Source: Psychrobacter sp. P11G3 (GTDB taxonomy: Bacteria; Pseudomonadota; Gammaproteobacteria; Pseudomonadales; Moraxellaceae). From it: a stretch of DNA of 64,000 nt. The notes below the pieces were generated by a model, which did no database searches, had not been told where the DNA came from, and saw only the letters and a list, made by a program, of their open reading frames with translations. Shown piece after piece: positions 59,888 to 64,000 of the stretch (position 1 is its first letter; each line of letters begins with the position of its first letter). The position numbers and the translations under genes were made by a program. The stretch covers positions 2,899,298 to 2,963,297 of the forward strand of contig NZ_CM003596.1 in assembly GCF_001435845.1 (NCBI RefSeq). The letters run 5' to 3'.

Positions 59888-61384
59888 TTAGTCTGTCCAA
59901 GCATCACGGTTGGCTTCATCTCTGAGTTTTACAAAGTTATCAGGATCAAACTTAATTTGATCGCCTGTTTTACCCTCTTTTACCTGACGCTCATAGTCAC
60001 GTAGTATTCTTAGCGCTACAGGAGACAACAGCAAGATTGCCACTAAGTTGACCAAGGCCATCAGACCCATAGATAAGTCAGCGAAGTTCCATATAGCAGG
60101 TAAACTGGCAACAGAGCCGATAAATACCATACCTAATACTAGGAAGCGGAAAACCATAATCATCACTTTGGCATTTTTGGCACCAGAGATAAATTCAAGA
60201 TTTGACTCACCGTAGCTATAGTTGGCGATGATAGACGTAAATGAGAAGAAGAAAATCGCAATCGCCACGAACACCACACCTAAGTCACCCACATACTGTG
60301 ATAAGGCTAGCTGGGTTAACTGAATACCTTCTTGCTCGACATTAGGGTCGACCACACCAGACAAGATAATAATCGACGCCGTCGCGGTACAAATAATAAG
60401 GGTATCCATAAATACACCTAGCATCTGCATAAAACCTTGCACTGCTGGATGATCAGGATGACTCTTTGCCGTTGCTGCAGCATTCGGTGCTGAACCCATA
60501 CCTGCTTCGTTAGAAAACAAGCCACGTTTAATACCGTTAATCATTGCCTGCGCAATACCATAACCGATGACACCGCCTGCCGCCTGCTCAAAGCCAAATG
60601 CTGATTTTACAATCAACGCGATCGCTGCTGGGAATTGACTGAAGTTAGTCACGATAATAAATAGCGCTAGCAAGATGTACAAGATAGCCATCACTGGTAC
60701 GATTTTACCCGCGATACGAGCTACTGAGCGCAAACCACCGAATACTACTGGCGCTACCAGTACTACCAATACCAAACCTGTCATCCACGTTGGCACACCA
60801 AAGGCTTCATTGGTCGCTTGAGCGATGGTATTGGACTGTACGCCATTGAATGCCAAACCAAAGGCCACTAACAAACATAATGAGAAAAACACGGCGAGCC
60901 AGCGTTTGCCTAGACCTTTTTCGATGTAATAAGCAGGGCCACCGCGGTACACATTATCATTATGCGGTACTTTATATGCCTGTGCTAAGGTTGACTCGAT
61001 AAAGCTGGTCGACATACCAACAAGTGCCGTCATCCACATCCAGAATACAGCACCTGGTCCACCTAGATAGATGGCAATTGCCACACCTGCCAAGTTACCA
61101 GTACCAACACGCGCAGCCAGCGACGTCATCAAGGCTTCAAATGAGCTAATACCACCATCTTTGCGTCCTTGGTTGGACACGCGTAGCAACTTCCACATAT
61201 GACCAAAGTGACGAAACTGAATAAAACGTGTCGCGACGGTAAAGTAAAGACCTGCACCAATTAGTAAGAACATCAGTAATCCATACCAAGGGTTGCTAGC
61301 AATCAGCCAGTCATTGTTACCCCAGATAATACCGACACCATAATTTACGATGTTATTAAACCAACCTACTATCCCTTCGTTCAT
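59888..61384 (-). CDS. Alanine/glycine:cation symporter (AGCS family)
   Basis: A 498-residue transporter with about eleven membrane helices. Family marks are FRHFGHMWKLL, the ARVGTGNLAGVAIAIYLGGPGA block, YRGGPAYYIEKGLGKRW, LFSNEAGMGSAPNAAATAK and YGESNLEFISG. AGCS proteins import alanine or glycine with sodium. It is a single gene with an AGGAG ribosome site. Amino-acid preference is inferred from family. Confidence 0.94.
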   Translation of the reverse strand: MNEGIVGWFNNIVNYGVGIIWGNNDWLIASNPWYGLLMFLLIGAGLYFTVATRFIQFRHFGHMWKLLRVSNQGRKDGGISSFEALMTSLAARVGTGNLAGVAIAIYLGGPGAVFWMWMTALVGMSTSFIESTLAQAYKVPHNDNVYRGGPAYYIEKGLGKRWLAVFFSLCLLVAFGLAFNGVQSNTIAQATNEAFGVPTWMTGLVLVVLVAPVVFGGLRSVARIAGKIVPVMAILYILLALFIIVTNFSQFPAAIALIVKSAFGFEQAAGGVIGYGIAQAMINGIKRGLFSNEAGMGSAPNAAATAKSHPDHPAVQGFMQMLGVFMDTLIICTATASIIILSGVVDPNVEQEGIQLTQLALSQYVGDLGVVFVAIAIFFFSFTSIIANYSYGESNLEFISGAKNAKVMIMVFRFLVLGMVFIGSVASLPAIWNFADLSMGLMALVNLVAILLLSPVALRILRDYERQVKEGKTGDQIKFDPDNFVKLRDEANRDAWTD

Positions 61385-62157
61385 ATGGGCTCCTTATTCA
61401 TTCTTTATACGCGTTACTTAAATTTCATATCGATATCATGTTTTGGTAGCCATGGACTATATAAGCTTCTGCGCAAAATACCTGATACCAAAAAGACACG
61501 TGCATGATATAGATATTGAGCGACATGCGACCATCACGTTTGCTTATCGACTTCATATAATTATTTTTAAAATAAATAATGCTTATGTTTTATCTTATAT
61601 AGAATAGATTAAGTGATAATTTAATCGCATAAATTACACGGTTGCCGTACCGTTTCCGTAACGTCGGGTTTTTCAATGAATGATAAGCAAACTAATTTTT
61701 AGTAATTCAATTATTATTCATGCGCAGTAGTTTGCAATTATCTATATTAAACCGTGCTAATATAAATTCTATATCCGTTTAGCCTGTTTTATGGTTGTCG
61801 AAGCTATTAAGCAGTACAAGAAGCTATCAGGCAGCACAATAGGATAGCGCGTTAAAAAGATTGAAACTCTTGTCAGGAAGACGAGATTGCTAAAAAGACA
61901 TTGGATAGTCCACCCTTCTGTCTTCCTCAAGAAACGTTATTTTTGCCATTCGATGGTTTAAGTCAATGCGATGCTTAAACAGTTAATTACTTTTATTTGA
62001 AGTAGAGAACTACCGAGCATTAAACGTACTATCACGCATCATCGTTTTCACTATATAAAGCAGTACCTGACTATTTTTTATACTTTTGTGGTAAGAAATA
62101 ATCGCAGTTCTTTTTATATTGTTGGTATTTTTTAGGGAAGACAAAAGGAGTTGTCCT
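61385..62157. other. Divergent spacer with 20-bp tandem repeat
   Basis: 773 bp between divergent transporter genes. A 20-bp unit beginning GAAGCTAT and ending ACAA occurs twice, at 61800-61819 and 61820-61839, with 3 differences. A separated AGGAAGAC (61875-61882) / GTCTTCCT (61920-61927) inverted repeat follows. No gene is supported. Confidence 0.55.
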
Positions 62158-62418
62158 ATGAAAGATCATAACGATCCATCCGGTTATTGGCGTGCCAATG
62201 TCCGTCTCATCTTAGGTAGCCTAGTAGTTTGGGCACTATGTTCTTATGGTTTTGCTATTTTATTGCGTCCTCTTTTAGCCGGCATCAAAGTCGGCGGCAC
62301 TGACTTGGGCTTTTGGTTCGCTCAGCAAGGCTCTATAGGGGTGTTTATCATTTTAATTTTCTTCTACGCATGGCGTATGAATAAGTTAGATAAACAATAT
62401 GGCGTAGATGAGGAATAG
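62158..62418 (+). CDS. DUF4212 symporter small subunit
   Basis: An 86-residue protein with two membrane helices (about 15-38 and 54-73) and the family start YWRANVRLI plus the WRMNKLDKQYG end. DUF4212 proteins are companions of VC_2705-type sodium:solute symporters. An in-frame earlier ATG at 62119 lacks support, while AAGGAG precedes the ATG at 62158. It ends 3 bp before the symporter ATG, so the two are cotranscribed. Confidence 0.9.
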   Translation: MKDHNDPSGYWRANVRLILGSLVVWALCSYGFAILLRPLLAGIKVGGTDLGFWFAQQGSIGVFIILIFFYAWRMNKLDKQYGVDEE

Positions 62419-62421
62419 ACC

Positions 62422-64000
62422 ATGAGTCAGTATTTAGTTAATATTATTTTCGTAGGGCTATCTTTCGCTCTGTATTTTGGTATTGCGATTTGGGCTCGGG
62501 CTGGGACAACCAGTGAATTCTATGTGGCGGGCGGCGGTGTACATCCAGTAGTTAACGGTATGGCGACGGCTGCTGACTGGATGAGTGCAGCATCTTTTAT
62601 TTCCATGGCAGGTTTGCTTGCTGCTGGCGGTTATGGCGCATCGACCTACTTGATGGGCTGGACAGGTGGTTATGTACTACTAGCCATGCTACTGGCTCCT
62701 TACTTACGTAAATTTGGCAAGTTCACGGTGCCTGACTTTATTGGAGATCGCTTTTATTCAAAAACGGCTGCAATGATTGCCGTGGTTTGTTTGATTATTG
62801 CCTCTACCACATACGTTATCGGTCAGATGACAGGTGCTGGTGTCGCATTTTCACGTTTCTTAGAAGTAGATAACAACACAGGTCTTATTATTGCGGCAGT
62901 TGTTGTATTCTTTTATGCAGTTCTTGGCGGTATGAAAGGGATTACCTACACGCAGGTTGCGCAGTATGTGGTTCTAATGATTGCTTATACCATTCCTGCT
63001 GTCTTTATCTCACTTGAATTAACCGGCAATCCAATTCCAGGTTTGGGCTTATTTTCAAACCATATCGAATCTGGCGTCCCTATCTTAACCAAGCTTGATC
63101 AAGTCGTGACCGATTTGGGATTCACAGCATATACAGCTGACGTACCTAACAAGCTAAACATGGTGCTGTTCACCTTATCACTCATGATTGGTACCGCTGG
63201 TCTACCTCACGTTATTATTCGCTTTTTCACCGTTCCTAAAGTTGCCGATGCACGTTGGACGGCTGGTTGGACGTTAGTATTTATCTCATTATTGTACTTC
63301 ACAGCACCTGCTGTTGGCGCAATGGCACGTTTAAACCTTATCGATACTATCTATCCACAAGGGGTTGCAGAGCCTGCTATCGACTATGACCAACGTCCAG
63401 ACTGGATGAGAACTTGGGAAGATACTGGCCTGATCAAATATACTGACCTCAATAACGATGGTCGTATCCAAATGTATAACGATAGTGGACTGGGCGCTGC
63501 AGAAGTTGCTCTAACCAATGCACAGACTGAAGGCGGTGATGTAGGCGCTGCTACGACTGCGGTTGAAACAGCACGTGCTGCACATGATCTCGAACTTGAT
63601 GGCCGCTTTGCAGATGCAGGTTGGGCTGGTAACGAGCTCGACGTCAATGCTGATATCTTGGTATTGGCCAACCCAGAGATTGCACAACTGCCATCTTGGG
63701 TAATTGGTTTGATCGCTGCAGGTGGTCTAGCCGCTGCACTATCAACTGCTGCTGGCCTATTGCTCGCTATCTCGTCAGCGATTAGTCATGATTTAATCAA
63801 ACGAAACCTAAATCCAAACATTACTGACAAAGGAGAGCTCAAGGTCGCACGTATTACGATGGGTATTGCGATTGTGGTTGCTACTTACTTAGGTATGAAT
63901 CCACCAGGGTTTGCAGCACAGGTAGTTGCATTGGCATTTGGTATCGCTGGTGCGTCCCTCTTCCCTGCACTAATGATGGGGATCTTCTCAAAACGTATCA
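62422..64000 (+). CDS. Sodium:solute symporter (VC_2705/ActP-like), 3' cut
   Basis: At least 526 residues of an SSS-family permease; the window ends before the stop. The first helices, then TSEFYVAGGGV, ADWMSAASFISMAG and GTAGLPHVIIRFFT are family blocks (sodium site Ser/Ala region). Between helices there is a soluble insert with an EF-hand-like loop DLNNDGRIQ, which is common in this subfamily. It likely imports acetate or other short organic acids with sodium; the exact solute is inferred. It is coupled to the DUF4212 gene. Confidence 0.92.
   Translation, partial: MSQYLVNIIFVGLSFALYFGIAIWARAGTTSEFYVAGGGVHPVVNGMATAADWMSAASFISMAGLLAAGGYGASTYLMGWTGGYVLLAMLLAPYLRKFGKFTVPDFIGDRFYSKTAAMIAVVCLIIASTTYVIGQMTGAGVAFSRFLEVDNNTGLIIAAVVVFFYAVLGGMKGITYTQVAQYVVLMIAYTIPAVFISLELTGNPIPGLGLFSNHIESGVPILTKLDQVVTDLGFTAYTADVPNKLNMVLFTLSLMIGTAGLPHVIIRFFTVPKVADARWTAGWTLVFISLLYFTAPAVGAMARLNLIDTIYPQGVAEPAIDYDQRPDWMRTWEDTGLIKYTDLNNDGRIQMYNDSGLGAAEVALTNAQTEGGDVGAATTAVETARAAHDLELDGRFADAGWAGNELDVNADILVLANPEIAQLPSWVIGLIAAGGLAAALSTAAGLLLAISSAISHDLIKRNLNPNITDKGELKVARITMGIAIVVATYLGMNPPGFAAQVVALAFGIAGASLFPALMMGIFSKRI

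Noticed and set aside
63384..63671. A 95-residue minus-strand frame near the right edge
   Set aside because: It is antisense to the sodium:solute symporter gene, whose frame is open from 62422 to the window end.

Overview
The window looks like a chromosomal segment of a Moraxellaceae gammaproteobacterium, most likely Psychrobacter. This rests on protein character and gene content (nadM-Nudix with nadV, DUF2788, DUF1176, COG4315 lipoprotein, type B L31, tig/clpP/clpX, a moderate-GC coding sequence with AT-rich spacers); no database search was possible. I saw no rRNA, tRNA, IS element, prophage or CRISPR array. Most of the window is housekeeping DNA.

Layout. 0.3-5 kb: an alpha/beta hydrolase, then an NAD-salvage unit (nadM-Nudix, nadV) whose last gene overlaps an SGNH hydrolase. 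5-16 kb: rpmE2, a YceI protein, a FemAB/GNAT-like protein, a COG4315 lipoprotein, an unassigned FAD oxidoreductase, a LOG-family protein, a second hydrolase, a DEDD exonuclease and an M23 peptidase. 14-18 kb: phoR/phoB with a Pho box, dtd and psd. 18-28.6 kb: HD phosphohydrolase, isochorismatase-like protein, fadBA, ispA, a DUF72 protein, an AT-rich orphan gene beside an inverted repeat, sodB and rdgB. 29-40.4 kb: tig, then a complete urease locus on the minus strand (ureD-ureA-ureBC fusion-ureE-ureF-ureG-hupE/ureJ), then clpP and clpX. 40.7-54 kb: SDR, PTS-IIC-like permease, SPOR protein with argS, DUF2788, DUF1176-cmoB-cmoA, msrA, tpm, DUF1499 and an MltB-type transglycosylase. 54-64 kb: a DUF4062-like protein, murI, DUF1285, ETF-ubiquinone oxidoreductase, an alanine/glycine symporter, and a DUF4212 protein with a sodium:solute symporter cut by the window end.

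The most notable part is the urease locus. The beta (UreB) and alpha (UreC) subunits are one 729-residue reading frame with all nickel ligands kept and two extra low-complexity insertions. Its upstream region has a near-consensus sigma-54 element and two TGCACCA half sites spaced 30 bp apart, which suggests nitrogen (NtrC) control. The locus sits between tig and clpPX, genes that are usually adjacent in relatives. Other points worth a look: a PhoR kinase with no membrane segment, a well-formed Pho promoter for phoBR, a sigma-32-like promoter for clpP, and several short tandem repeats (period 13-20 bp) in spacers.

Functionally, NadV makes NMN from nicotinamide and NadM converts it to NAD. UreDEFG and HupE deliver and insert nickel into UreA/UreBC. 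FadB/FadA feed electrons through the ETF pathway that ends at the ETF-QO enzyme encoded near 58 kb. CmoA supplies carboxy-SAM to CmoB for tRNA wobble modification.
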